Source of the DNA: Limonium bicolor
Lineage: Eukaryota; Streptophyta; Magnoliopsida; Caryophyllales; Plumbaginaceae
Assembly: GCA_023374045.1 (NCBI GenBank)
Contig: CM041779.1
Location: 147,189,485 to 147,253,484 of the forward strand
Direction: 5' to 3'
DNA length: 64,000 bases
This document shows, in pieces, positions 44,346-58,600 of this stretch (positions are counted from its first letter, which is position 1; the number at the start of each line of letters is the position of its first letter). The notes under the pieces are model-generated. The model did not search any database and was not told the origin of the DNA. It saw only the letters and a list, made by a program, of their open reading frames with translations. The position numbers and the translations under genes are program-made.

Positions 44346-47300
44346 TGTAACACCCCCGAATCACAATCAATAATCAGACAACGAGCCTAACGGTAATACG
44401 AGATGTCTACAACGGTTTCCAACTTCATCTGGTGTCACAGACGCCAACCACCCACGTGGTTGACACACAACTCTATCCATATCAAGCTACGGTCTGAATG
44501 ACTGGAAACAGCCCTCTATCAAAGTCCAAATACAACATAAGTACAACCCAAGTTCCGAGTGTCTACAACAACATTTCCAAATCATAGACTAAGAGTTACA
44601 TCTCGGGTTTTATAACAACCCTTGTAGTACACATGCCACTACAAACTTAAAAGTCATGCCTCGATGGACTACCCCCATGGTAGCCATCCCGCCTACGCTC
44701 CGTTACCGTCTGGCACAATACCTGAAAAAATTGGGTGTAAAGGACTCAGCAAACTACGCTAAGTATGAACGTGTGAAGCCCGCATGTTACCGGGCCACAC
44801 GACTACTTGGTCGAATATTATTAAGTCAATTTTACATGCTGTGGTAAAGCAGTAAAGCACACATCAGCACATCATGATATCATACACACTCATCGGTAGC
44901 ATAGCAATATCAGTAAGCAACCAAACACATCTTGCAAGTAGCATATCAATGTCAAACACGCAGTCCAGCACAATAAGCTGCTAGTGTAGCAATAACAGTC
45001 AGATAATTATAGGACGTGTGCGTAGGTACATTATACCGTCGATCCTCGCTATGGGATCATTCAAGAGATTGCGTATTGTTTTCTTGTTCTCATTACATAT
45101 GTTTTCTTTCTTCTCTTGCACCGAGTCAGGGGATATAGATTAGATCCCGAGACTTGCTATGTAGGTGCTATTCATTACTTGTTTCTTAAAGGGGTCACAT
45201 TCGTGACTTTCTCTTGTTTGCTTGGTCTCATTACACAAGTTTTCCTTTATTCTCTGGCACCGAGTCTGGGGATATAGATTAGATCCCGAGACATCATTAT
45301 GTAGGTGCTACTCGTTCCTTGTTTCTTTAAGGATTATTGTGAATTCTTTTATCACCGCACGTTGGAGGACGTCTCCTCCATAGCTAATCCCTCATTCCCG
45401 GCGTCATGCGCCGAGAAAGCGGAGTCGCCTCTTGACTCCAGGATAAGCTCCCCCAAGTTGTCACTCCCCCATTCCCGTCGTCATGCGTCGGGAAAGCGGA
45501 GTCGCCTCTAGACTCCAGGATGTGCCCATAGAAGGGCAAAGGATCTGATGCAGATACCAACTCCCGAATATTCCATACCGCACGGCCCGAGATGTCGTCT
45601 TCCCGGGTTATCCTCATGTCCCACCATTTGGTACTTCTCGTTTCGTTCTCATTATAGTCTCGACACCATAGTGGGTGTCATTAGCGGTCCTCTATAGTTA
45701 GAAAGGAGTTTTCTCTTTGTATAGTTCTTATGTTTGTCCACGTGGTTCGTCATGTCCCACCAATTGAGATTTGCTCTTCATTATCATTAATGAATAGACA
45801 CCATAGTGGGTGTCATGGTACGTCCTCCATAGTTAGAGAGGAGTTCCCTTTATGGCATTTTCTTTGTTTTCATAGTTCGTTGTGGTTCTCGTTCAGTTTT
45901 CCCTTTATGTAGTTTCTTGTGTTACATAGTTCGCTGTGTTTCATCTCAAAGTTCCATAACACGAAAGGGACTAAACTACTGTGTGCGCGCAAGTAGTATG
46001 CAACAACGATATAACAATCACATAGGCAAGATAGGCAAGCAATCCAATTTCATGCTTTAATCTTATGGTCATTTTCACACACAAGCCGTGTAACACGGCA
46101 ACATACGAACCACACATGTCCATACCTTATAATAGTTGTCACAGATACTGGCACAAGGGTTCCCCGCTGCCCGTGGGACTCGTTCCTATAACGGTTGTTC
46201 GAGCGGGTTAGATCGTTCGATCATGCGTTATGGTTCGTAGTTCTATTCATAATGTTTAGCCTAATCTTAAGTGTTATAGTTGCCAACGTTGGACCTACTT
46301 TATCCTTTCGGCTTGGATTCATTTGTTTTAGCCAAGCAGTACCGTTCAAGGTAATTTGAACTTGCCCCGATTTACTTTTCCCGTACTCTCTCTTAGACTG
46401 TTTCTAATTACCTTTCGCCTCTTCCTTACTTAGTCACACTTTGAGTTATACTACTACTCGTTATCTTCCCCATTTAGTCAACACCTTAGTTTTTTTTTCT
46501 TAGCTAGTCTAACACCAACCTATTTCGATACCTTAGGCACAATTTATGTTACCGTTTTAACACAAGTCCTACTAACAGATAAATATACATTCTCGCTAGT
46601 TACATAGGTAACTTGTCCTAGTTTAATTGACCAAGAATCCAATATTTTCCCATTACTCATTTTATTTCTATTTTTTCCAAATATTGTTGGACTGAATTCT
46701 TGTAACTCATATCACTTTCTTGCCAGAATATCACAATCCTATGATCATATCAGTTCTTTTTCCTAGCTTCAGCCCTTAATAGATGCTTAGGTTGTAATCT
46801 AATTTAATCACTCTTCTTATGATTAACCCAAGGTTTCCTAGCTCATTGTCAACCGACCACTCTTTAGCTTTCCTCTTAACTTCTTATACTCACTCATAGT
46901 ATTCTACCTCAGTTTAACATTATTCACACGTGCCCCCAGTCATCCGAACATCAAGCAAATGGTGGGGATTTGATCCACTTAGCGCATTCAACCACAACTC
47001 AAGAATCATCATGTTTTTTTTATAACTGAGGCAAAACTGAGGGAAAAGGGAAGATATTGTCTGTCTGAGTGCAGTGGGCTAATCCCATAGTGAACGGGGT
47101 TGCTCTGTTCGGCTTAGAGCTTGACAGAAGGAAGAAAGAAACAATGAATCGGTTCATTATTCATCTCTGGAAGCCAAGATGGAATGTCGACAGAAGTGGG
47201 CAGGAGATTAGCCCGTGTTTTTAGGGAATTACAGAAGGAAGAATAGGGCATACGGATAGAGAGATTATATTTCTATGTATATCCCAGTATCCCCGTATAT

Positions 47301-49863
47301 GCCTATATATATATATACTAGAGTATGCTACAGTTTACTCATATACCCCTGTTACTCTAATAAACTCACGTCTGATATGGCCAGAAGAACACGAACAAGT
47401 TCCGTCCATCCCAATACAAGGTTGTTAACACATCTGAGGATTCAGTTTACAGAAACCAAGGTTGTAGGAAAACTGTAGCACCAGTTCTGAGTATCCTCAC
47501 CTCTATCTTGCTCTTTATACATGGATCTGAATTTCCCACTCCTCCTCTAATGCATTAAGTTGATTACCATTTTTTTAAGTGTTTACAAACCTAACTAAGT
47601 GTACTAGCTAGGTTTTATGTTTATTAACAAGCCGATACCACACTCTTAACATCTCTGAAATTCAGTTATACAGAACCTACCAATTACAGAAAAATATGAA
47701 AAACAGAATCTGTGGCTTTCTTCTTGTGTCTTGCTTTCAGCTGGTTAAGTTGACTTCTAAACTACAATGTATATATATACCGGCTTAGTTCACTCTTTTG
47801 GCAATGTCTTATGGTCATTTTAAAGCCACCCCAACACTCTTGGCCAATCTCAAATTTCAGCTATACTGAAACTGAAAATAAAACAGCAGCCTAGAACTAG
47901 TATCTTTACTTCTATCTTTCTTTTCTGTTCCTCACTCTGATTTCCAGTTCCCCCAAGTGGTTTACTTCTTTTAGTTATGTGGTTTTACCACAATTTGAAT
48001 TCGAGAACCGACCCAAAACGATATAGACCCAGTTACCGCCACTGAAATAAAACAGAAGGCATAACCGATGCATCTGTTTTCTACTCTCTGAGTTTGTTTT
48101 CTGTTTTTGTTTCTCAGTCATTGATCTGGTGTCTCCTTCACTCTAAGACTCTTTTCTAAGCCATTCCTATACGTCCCTATCTAGACCATTGTTATACAGG
48201 TGACACCATAAGCTCTCAGCATTACTCCATCCAACTTTTTTCATCATTAATTTATCCAAGTGTTCAGCGCATAAAAGCTTAGGCATGTTTTCGGTTTTGA
48301 ATTCCCAGCATTAAGACATATACTTCTCACCTTTGGTTTGATAGATTTCCACACTTAAAGGTCACCCATTCAATTCGATACTTATCCAGAGTTTTCCCTA
48401 GCCATTTAGTGCATTATTATCTCAGTTAAGCAACAGGTTTTCCCCCTAACACAGCAGCCTAAACTTCCTGGGCTATAGCACTTCAACTCAGCAGCAACAC
48501 GCCAGATTTTTTCAGTTACTCTTGAGTACGTTTTTTTTTATTATTACTAAAGCCTGGTGTTTGCACCACCATTTCACCAATGCATTATCCTCACAACACA
48601 TATCCTTGTTCAGTTTATTATTATCCGATTTAGCAAGATGATTTCAAACAGAGTTTCTAGCTGCATTCGGTTAATCGTTACAGCCAGTTTCTTTTTTTTT
48701 AAAGAAAAGGAATCACACATAAGGCATGAGTTTTAGGCACAACCTTGGGGTTTTCAGCTCGATTTCCTTGTTGATTTTTCCTTGGTTACCCTTGAACAAT
48801 TCTCGGCCCTGGTTATGAAGGGACCCTGGGTTAGTTTCCGTACATATTTTCCCAAGTTAAATCAGGGGAATCACTCAGGAACTCTCAGTTGAATTTTACC
48901 TGGAGTAAGGGATGGTTCTCTCTCAGTTTTCCCTTGAAGTTTGCTGGGTGGTTCAGTGGATGTTTCAGGGCTTCACCCGGCCATGCAACAGAACAAGAGA
49001 CATGGTTGGGTTAGTACTTGTGATCCCATCTGATTACTAATGTATGGAAGGTATAATAAGGACTAACGTTTGGGGATTTACCTTGGTTAGACAGAGCGAA
49101 TTGCTTACTTGCATTCACGGCAGAGTGGGGTTCACAGAGGTACCATGCATGTGACAAACAAAACTCCAGGGGATCCAATCAGTAGGGTTGCATGCACGGA
49201 CCGGGGAGAGGAAATCAAATCAGCAACTGGGGGAGTTTCGAATAGAAAGCAAAGCAGAGAAGTCAAGGAAGTATAGAGGGGCAGAAACGAATTCGACACA
49301 CGATCTTTACCTTGACTCTGAAGGGTTGGCGAGCTCCCGAGTTTCCAGAATTTGAGCCCAGATTCAACATGCAAGGGGAGGCTCGTTGGTTTGCCTCGTC
49401 GCTCCAGTTTTTTTTTGACGTTGAGCATTAAAAGCGGACATGTAACAACGAACAAGAGGATGGTCTGAGTTGAAATTTTCATACAAGACTGAAGGAAATC
49501 ACACAGAGCATTTCGGACATATGGACTATGGGAGAAGAAAAATGGATCTGGCCACTGATTACCTTGGTGGATTTCGCCAGTTTGCTCCCAGCTCTTTGAG
49601 AGGATTTCTGTTCAAAGGCTACCCGCGATCGTACCAGCAGAATGGCAAGCAAGATTCGTGCATGAGAAGGGAGGAGATCAGGGGGCTTGAGTAAGGGCTT
49701 TCAACAAGAAAATAAGGCAATGGCGAAGAAGTAAATGAGAAAAATCCGATGTTGCGTGGGTATAAAAATCGGAACTTACACATGCCAGAAAGGTTGGGGA
49801 CATTTGCTTGAAAAGCAGGGAAGGTAATCTGCATGGGCAAGATGGAAGGAATTGAGTGGGTTG
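44346..49863 (-). repeat. Element A second LTR, interrupted by element B
   Basis: Matches 35001 to about 40513. It stops after GAGTGGGTTG, where the left copy continues TCCCCTGGGGC. The break is the insertion point of element B, so GGTTG is the expected 5-bp duplication. Confidence 0.92.
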
Positions 49864-51138
49864 TGTAACACCCCTACTCTATTCGGCTCCTAATCATCTT
49901 ACTTAACAATATAATCGCAGTGGTAATCTCAACAATTGACTACTGGTGCCACCGTTCTTGCTCGCCCATACGAGTAATAACGTGCTTCCTGATATGCTCT
50001 TAAATACGAAACAATTTCTCACAGTGACAACAAGAGATAGATCCAACCTTCCGAACCAATACAAAATTACATTCATAGTGAGCATTCTAAGTATCCCAAT
50101 CCTATACACGTTTCTAGGTTTGTATCAAAATGCAACAGTGCATATCAAAACAACTGTAATTAAACTACCCAGCGCGTCACTCTCTTTGCCGACACCGGAA
50201 GTTGCATACCTGCAAAAATGGTAGTTTGTGGTATGGAATCAGCCCCTGCTGAGTATGTTATTACCTGACTGTCATGCATCCTCGGACCATTCAGTTATTT
50301 GGTCGAGAGCATGCAATTCATTTTCATGCAAATAGTTTAATGTTAAACTGTGAAGCAACAATATATATATTGCAGTAAACTCAAATAACAAAACAAGCCC
50401 CCGGCTTCACACATCGCATCGTAATAAACCACTGAAAGCGTTTACATCGCTTATATGAGTACAGAGACTCCATTCCAACAAACACTTAATAATTCATAAT
50501 TGAGTTCAGCGACTCACTCGACCAAACACCCAACCACAATCCAAACATGAGTACGGTGACTCGACACAACCAGTTCACAACACACAATATGAGCACAATG
50601 GCTCGTTTAAACAAATCCACCAACTTACCACTCATAACCACAAAGCACAACCAATGAACAACAAGGTGAAACAACGAGAATCATAAACGAGTATCAACTC
50701 TCGTCTTTGGCATGCAAGCCCAAACAATGTTCGCCTAATGTACGAGTTAATATAGTCGTTCGTAATTGTTCAGTCATGTCTAAGGACAACGTCTCGTTAG
50801 ATGACGTGTCACTAAGTTGCCCATCTCTTATGGCGGGTCACCCACGGCAGTAGCCACTCCAGCGGTAGAGTCTCCGTCCTACGAACAATCTGTAGTTCGT
50901 TGGAAAATTTATCCTGATACTTACGGTTACCACACGGTATCCTAGTATCGTTAATGGATCACAGTTCACAGTAAGAGCCACATCCTCTTGATAAACTTAT
51001 CTATACCATCGCTTCGTTTTATTATTTTTCCTAACACAACAGACTAAAGTCGTTAGTCCAATCCTGAGTATGTCGACTCGGGATCCAGTGTTAGATACGA
51101 GAGCGGCGTTAAGAGGCCAATGCTCCGTATAAAAGCTC

Positions 51139-51178
<40 letters not shown>

Positions 51179-54100
51179 TGTTATCCTGATGCTACAACGT
51201 TTTACTTACGTTCCTTATGTTACATATAAGATAGCATCATTGCCGCTAGTTCGTTTTATAATATGTTCATATATACGAACGGTACTGTTATCGTACAACA
51301 GTAATAATAAAGCAGCATTAGTGCACAACTCAAGCATATTAATTCACACAAGCAGACATTCAATCTTATCACAGATTTTCACACAATGTCTGAACTGAGG
51401 AAATCCTCAGAGACAATCAAGCCACATAAATAACATACCGTTCACCCGGATTGTATTACGGTGGAGTATGAATCAGCAAGATCCTATGCTCCTTGTGTCG
51501 TCTCTAACAGTCTAAACAATACATAACGCTACTGATCAGCATCCCGTATAACAATCATAACTCTACAGTACCCCGTACCGTTACTAATACCTCCCGGTTA
51601 ATCCCCCGTTACTAACTGTCAACGTTTGTCGGGTTTCCGGTTAACTCGAGATTTGGAAAAACGTTACATTACATGCGTAGTCTCGTATTGCACATTAACA
51701 TACTTGATGTTGAACTTTGTTATCGCATGTAGCTTAATGTATATTTGTACATCATATAGTTTGTTTCTATATTGCATGTATGATTCTTTATCATGTATCA
51801 TGCATCTCACCTTAGTATTTATTTTTCTAAGGTTTGTTTTTTCCAAGTTAATGGAGTATAATCCGCGTATAAATATAATATATGAATGATATAGATCCTT
51901 GTTATTTCATGTATACTCCTAACATTAGAATTCCATATCTAATGTTTATAATTCTCTTCCCTTTATCTCATAACATCTCAATTATGGTAATATATAGTTT
52001 TGAACTATATTACATTTGTCTACACCATAACATATATTCATTTACATATATGTACCATAGAACTATTTATTATATGGTAAGCCTTATAATATATATTCAT
52101 TCTTTTTAATGAATACCTCTCATATTATAAATGTCATAATTCCTATAACATTAAAACCATATTATAAATTCCATTCAAAAATGTTAATATTCCCGAACAG
52201 CACCTACCTTTCTTAAGTATTTACAAAATCCACCACAATTTTACGTAATGTTATATTATAGTTATATAACATGTATTTTGACATTTATGTCATTAAAACA
52301 ATTATAACCTATAGTTATATTTTGTTATAAAATACCATACAACACTTAAAACTCTCGGTATTAATTAATTCCCACCAACTTCCATAATTTACAACCAGCC
52401 CCAAATTATATTCCCTTGTTATACTTATAGTATATACCTTATATTATAATCCTTATTCCTTAATATAATTATAACCCATGGTTATATTTTCTCAAAACAA
52501 CCGAACAGACCCCATAGTCTATTTAAATTTAATTTCCACCACTTAACTTCTTATACTCACCAAATAACCCCATCTAATAACATATAGTTTCTAATATCAC
52601 CAAAACTATATATTATACATATATCTTCATAAAACTTCATATATAATTCCAAAAATTACCAAACTATACCAAAAGGTTATAAATATCATTATTAACCTTA
52701 TACTATCTCCAAATCTCGGTTTCACCACATATGTTACCCATTTGTAATTATTTTATGAAATATCTTATATTATACTCATATAATTCATATAAATTCCAAA
52801 TTTAACCAAATCAACTTCTAAAAATTCCTAATAACCCAAGGTTTGTACTAAACTCCATTTAGTACCCCAAGTTTTCGGAAATCACAATATCACCCCAAGG
52901 CTTATAAATCTTTTACAAATTAATAAGTATCTTTTTATAAGGTAGTATTTTAATTTCTTAAATTCCCCAAAATTGGTCAAAGTCTCCTATATAGTCAACT
53001 TTGACTTCTAATACCAAATGGGAACCAAATTTTCGGTAATCACTAATAATAACCTATACTTTTCTATTTTTACAATTTTGACCCAAAACTTTATAAAATG
53101 TTATAATTCTTTATTAAATTCATTTAAAACCCTAAAATTGCTCTAAATTAAGCCCACGGCTTTCTAATTTCCTAGTAATTACGAATTGGCCCCATTTTAA
53201 TTATAAGCATAAATTTAACTAAATAAGCTTATAACTTAAATTAAAATGGCCTAATGACATGGCCTTATTACAACCTTGAACTTGCAAAATAAATTACACA
53301 ATAAATGTCTCAAAATATAGCATATATTCTCGGCCTCACTTTGATTTAATTATTTTTCCACATAATGTCATAATTTGACCATTATGTTAATTAAATCTCT
53401 TAAATGACTAGCTTAATTTATCTTAGTCATTTTTTTCCATTTTTAGGTCAATATACCCATTTATAATTTCACTCTCGGCCATATATATATATATATGCTT
53501 AGAAATTATAAAATCATAAGTTTAAGGTGTTTATACCTTGATTAATCCTTGTATGAGCTCGGTCACTTGTAGGGAAATTCACCACTATGTAGACATGTTT
53601 AATACACCAAAATAAGATATGGTTATACTCCAAGCTTGAGCTTAACCATAAGGAATAATTAATGTAAGATTTAAGGCAAAATTCACCTTAAAAATGCAAG
53701 GAAGTTCTAGGTGGATTCGGCCTGAATCAACACACCACAAGGTGTTAGATCCACCATATTGACATAGGAAATGGCTAGATCACAACAAGCTTCCTTGTTA
53801 TTAGGTTTTACCTTGGAAAATGCCTTAAAAGAGGGTATTTCTCTTGGATCTCGGCCACCCTTGCTCCAAATGGCTAACCAACTGAATGAACATGTAAATA
53901 TGAAGATTATGAGTGTATAAACTCATAAAAATTCAGAAGAAACCGCTTGAAAGATTGAGAGGCTTAAGGTATGTTTTTACCTTAAAATGCATTTGAGCAA
54001 CCTTGGTCCCTCTACTTGCTTCAACCGAGTTTAGCTGTTTTTCTAACCTTAGAACACTGATAATGAGCCATAGGAATTGATGAGCCACGAAATCTAGGTG

Positions 54101-54914
54101 TAGGTAGTGAAGAGATGAAGAAAAAGGGCTAAAAATGACCTTAAAACACTTACCTTAAAGCTTAGGAGTTAGATCTGCCTTCCATGCTCAAGAACATACT
54201 TGAGAGCTTCTAGGAAGGGAGGAACTCGGCTGGGCAGGATGGGATCGGACAAGGAGAAGAAAGATGGGAAAGATTTGAAATAATTGAAAGGTAAGGTTAC
54301 TATTCTAAATTTGGTATTAGGTATCAATTTGTCTCATAATGATTGTAAGCTGTCTCCTCTCCTCTTTCCAGCCGATTTCCTTGGGGTCAAATGGGTCATT
54401 ACTTGACCATTGACCATACTTGGTCAATTTGACTCACGCGGGCCCCACTTTAGGGTTTTATTAATATTTTAATATTAATTTGTAAAAATTTGTAAATTTC
54501 TGGAATTAAATTCCTAATATGATATAATGTGATATATTATCATATTTAAAGGTAATTATAACCTTTAAGCCCATTAAAAATCAATTTAGAAGGCAATCTC
54601 ACAAAAACGTGCTTTAAGGTGTTTTAGTGCACATTTTTGTGTCACAGGGTGTTCCTGAGCTTAGTTCTCCTTGAGAACAGTTTTGTTGTGTTCATTACTT
54701 CATTATAATACTTAGGAATCCACTTTGGATCCTATTTGAGGTCATACAATCTTTATGGTGTCTTAAAGCACATTTTTGGCTTTACCGATCTTAAGGCGTG
54801 TTTTGCCTTGTTGAGATCTTTTAGATTGTTCCCCAATAATATTTAGATGTTTATTAATCATCTTAGATCATTAATAGATCATTTAATTATATTTTAAAGA
54901 TTAGGGGTATTTCA
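49864..54914 (-). repeat. Element B LTR, complete copy (5.05 kb)
   Basis: Plus-strand start TGTAACACCCCTACTC, end GGGGTATTTCA. Very AT-rich between about 51600 and 53600. The start recurs at 60488. No credible gene. Confidence 0.85.
51142..51177. repeat. TA microsatellite in element B LTR
   Basis: Uninterrupted TA dinucleotides, about 18 copies. Confidence 0.9.
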
Positions 54915-55171
54915 GTCTACCCCCCTTAAAAGGCTTCGTCTCGAAGTCCTTAATCCTCTACAGTTCACCTAAGGAATCAAGTTCCACTAAGTAACCAAAC
55001 AGTCCATTGCTAGGGAGTAACTCCCACTAGGTTCAGACCTAGTCTATACATACAGCATATATCAAACTGCCAAACTCATGGTATAACTCATTCATATCAC
55101 AACACCAAACAAGGTGCACATCCAACTCATCAACCAAAAGTACTCAGCGGTACTATATATATATTCAACCA

Positions 55172-55290
55172 GGTGCAAAACTCATAATACACAGCACTAG
55201 ACAAGGTGCAAAACTCATAGTACACAGCACTAGACAAGGTGCAAAACTCATAGTACACAGCACTAGACAAGGTGCAAAACTCATAAAGTA
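55172..55290. repeat. 33-bp tandem repeat in element B
   Basis: About 3.5 copies of a unit with CAAGGTGCAAAACTCATAG and ACACAGCACTAGA. Confidence 0.85.
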
Positions 55291-55470
55291 CTCAGGTGTG
55301 TCGCAAGGGATACTCCACGCATCCCTATCTACATGTTAGTATCTCGCGAGGATACCCACACATCATTCCACATGTATGTGTGCACATATAGTTAACGTTG
55401 ACAGTTCACAGGGAAGCAGTCTTAAAGACCAGGACTTGACGATCCCCAACCCCAGCCAACGTCTACTACC

Positions 55471-55675
55471 CGCGGACACACCGGTTTAATAACGAAGGAC
55501 ACTGCGGTCCACGGCTCCTCGGACAGTATCACCTTATTTCCTTAGTCACCCACAGACACACCGGTCTAATGACAAAGGGCTCTGCGGTCCACGGCTCTCT
55601 GGGTGATGTCACTCGCAGACACACCGGTCTAATGACGAAGGGCTCCACGGTCCACGACTCTTCGAGTGACGCCCT
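55471..55675. repeat. Three diverged repeats in element B
   Basis: GACACACCGGT(T/C)TAAT, an AACGAAGG-type stretch, and GGTCCACG(G/A)CTC recur three times with unequal spacing (about 65-90 bp). Confidence 0.75.
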
Positions 55676-58600
55676 AAATTCCAATTTCTATTCATATTTG
55701 TGTCCACTTGTAGGAAGTTTCGAGAATCATTTAACCCCGACGTGGTCAGCGTCAGTGTTGAACTATCTCTCACCTCAATTTGTGTTCGGTTTCCCTTGAT
55801 CGGACCAGGATCAAGTTCAACTTCCCACGTCAATTTCAATCAATCAATTGTTTATTCACTTCTAATCTTGTTTCCTCTTGATATTTGCCACCTTGTTTCT
55901 ATAGATACACAAGTCAACTAGTGTAATTAATCTAATCACCGACATATAGGATCATGTATCCTAACCATGTACCAAGTTCACTCGACTTATAATTATTCAT
56001 ACAATTCCTAGAGGTTTTACCTCCACTAGGTTATACATTGGTCTCATGCCGACTCACTCATCGCATTCCAATAATCGGTTTCATACCGAGTCACAAATCA
56101 TATAGTATGGAGTTTTTTTTACTCCTAATATTTGCCATCTCCCACCGAAGCTACCAGATAGACCTACTTGAACTCTCAACCGGAGATAACAAGTTAGGCG
56201 TTTATGTGTTTAGTGTTCGCAACGTTTGCATAAATAATCGGAATTAGGATAAGAACACTCTATCTGTTCTCCCTTTCCTATTCACCACATAAATGCGAAC
56301 TAATATAATATATATATATATATATATTATTCATACACATATACATCACAATATTACCTCAAGTAATATAACACAATCATAATACTTGTGCTCTACGTAC
56401 AATAATAGTTTGCAGCATGTGTACCATGTGCTACATACTCCTACGTACGGTATTATTTAATCGCTCTACCCCCCTTAAAATGATTACGCCCACGTAATCT
56501 ACGAATATATCATCGTGAAAATAAGTTCAAGATGTTCCATTCCAGTGGAATTATTCGTGCACCATTGTGCTACATATTTCATTACCCCCTTTTTTTATAG
56601 GGTCGGGCTTTAGCCCCTCAGGTTATACTGTCTATCTTGGTTAGGTGTATGTATATTCTTATACGGTTTGATCGGGAGATGTAAACACGTCATTTGTTTC
56701 CAAAACCCGCTAGGTACGTCAAACCTAAGCAATATGGGCCCACTCGCTCCGCAAGCAGTATGCCCAACTACCTTATGATTAGTTTACCCCTCTTAGGTAG
56801 TAGTCTTATGTCGGTTTCAACTGCATGTGACGGTGTTTTCTACACGGTCTTCCATAATTATGGGAATGGAGTAATTTATTTGACTGCGTGGTATCGTTAG
56901 TCACACACGCTTATTATTTCGACTAGCCATTCTATTCAATCCTCCTGAATTCTATACAGCTCATGGTATATTCCCATGAGTTCATGTCTCCCTACCGAAC
57001 TAACTTTCGGTATAAGTGTTGTCGAGCTATGCTCTAGCATCTAGTGCTTGCAACCGTTGTCTCTAAAATATCAAGACGAGTCTGATATGCGCATCTAACT
57101 GTCGCCTCATGACTCCAAGTTATTTCCCTCTGGAATGAGTTCGTTCTTTGGGTACCTTGCAGGTCCGCTTTTGCTAGTGTGAACTCGTATCCCTCGTGTG
57201 TTGGTATTTTAGTATCCGCATATATGGTTCATCCCTCTTCTCCATTAGGGGAATCCATTTGTTTATCTGATCTTCCACCTTCTGATTCTCACCTGCATAA
57301 TTCGGTTAAAGTTATTATAATGGTCGCTTGTTGCGCACCGTGTACCAGTCGATTGAACGGTTATCCGCCATTGCGGTTTGCATGGAGTATCTAATCTCCA
57401 GCTTAGAGTATCTCTTGTAATGCTCGCTTTTGCCCTTCGTCTGTTGTAAACATACAATACGACTGTGGGTTTTAGCTTGGTATTCATTTTCTGTTCAAAC
57501 CTAATTGGTACTAACATACTAACGTTTATGGCTTGAGCATGTGGTTATTATTATTTAATGTGACATCATCGCAGCGCCCTCAGCGCGTGGTATAACTCTC
57601 TCTGTGCCCCCTTTTGGGTAGCATCTATTATCATAAAGGTTTCTCTAATATAACTTCCTTAAATACCACAATTCCTTTTCTCAGTCATGAGTTCAACTTG
57701 CCATTACCATTAAATTGGCCTTAGTTTCCTCGTTTAAAAATCCGTAAAACTTATGTTCTGACTCCTCCACTATGGAGTTGCGACTTTATGTCACTTTATT
57801 ATTAAGCTATCCTTGCTTTTCCTAACCTTGCTAGTTTGACTGAGATCTCTCTCGTCATTACATGGTTTACCTAGTCAGGGTTCCATTCGCTGACTTAGGC
57901 ACAGAGTTGATTACCTCCTGGGTCCTTACACTACTCGTTTACATGCATGGGGTACCATATTGACACATTACTACTTACCCAACTAACTCAATATAGTTTG
58001 TCAGGCCCACAAGCTCCTAGGAGTGCGATCGTCCCATGTCTCGTTTAGTGCACTCGTAGCGTTCGTACCCGGCGATTATCGTACTCTTAGTCTCGGTAAT
58101 TTATGTTTGAGTAACTATGCCGCCAATTCTTAACCTTTAATGTCAGAATGGCCTAAATATTAGGTTCTATGGTTTCCTTTATCAATGTGTATTTCCTTTA
58201 CTTTCTCTAAGACAGGGTTTGCGACTTATCGCCCTAATTCTGGTTTCCACATGCTCGTCGTCTGGTATTTGTGAGTGGGGATCAGTAACTACTTATTACC
58301 TCTCCCGTTTACTCCCAGGCTGTTAACGCCTCCGATACGAGTTTTCAGTTCTAGAACTCCACCCAATCCATTGGGTTACACCCCATGGTGTAGTTCGGAC
58401 TCTATGATAAAGGTTGACACCTCATGTTTCCCTTGTCTTATGGTAGTCCCGTTAGTCTGATATTAATCAATACTCGTGATTCATCACCCTTGTTCTCCTG
58501 GTTTTGGGCCACTTTGGTGGTACTAAGGTATCCCTCCATAGGCCTATGCCATACGATAATCAGACTTAATACTTATTCTGCTAGTTAAATGATTGTTAGT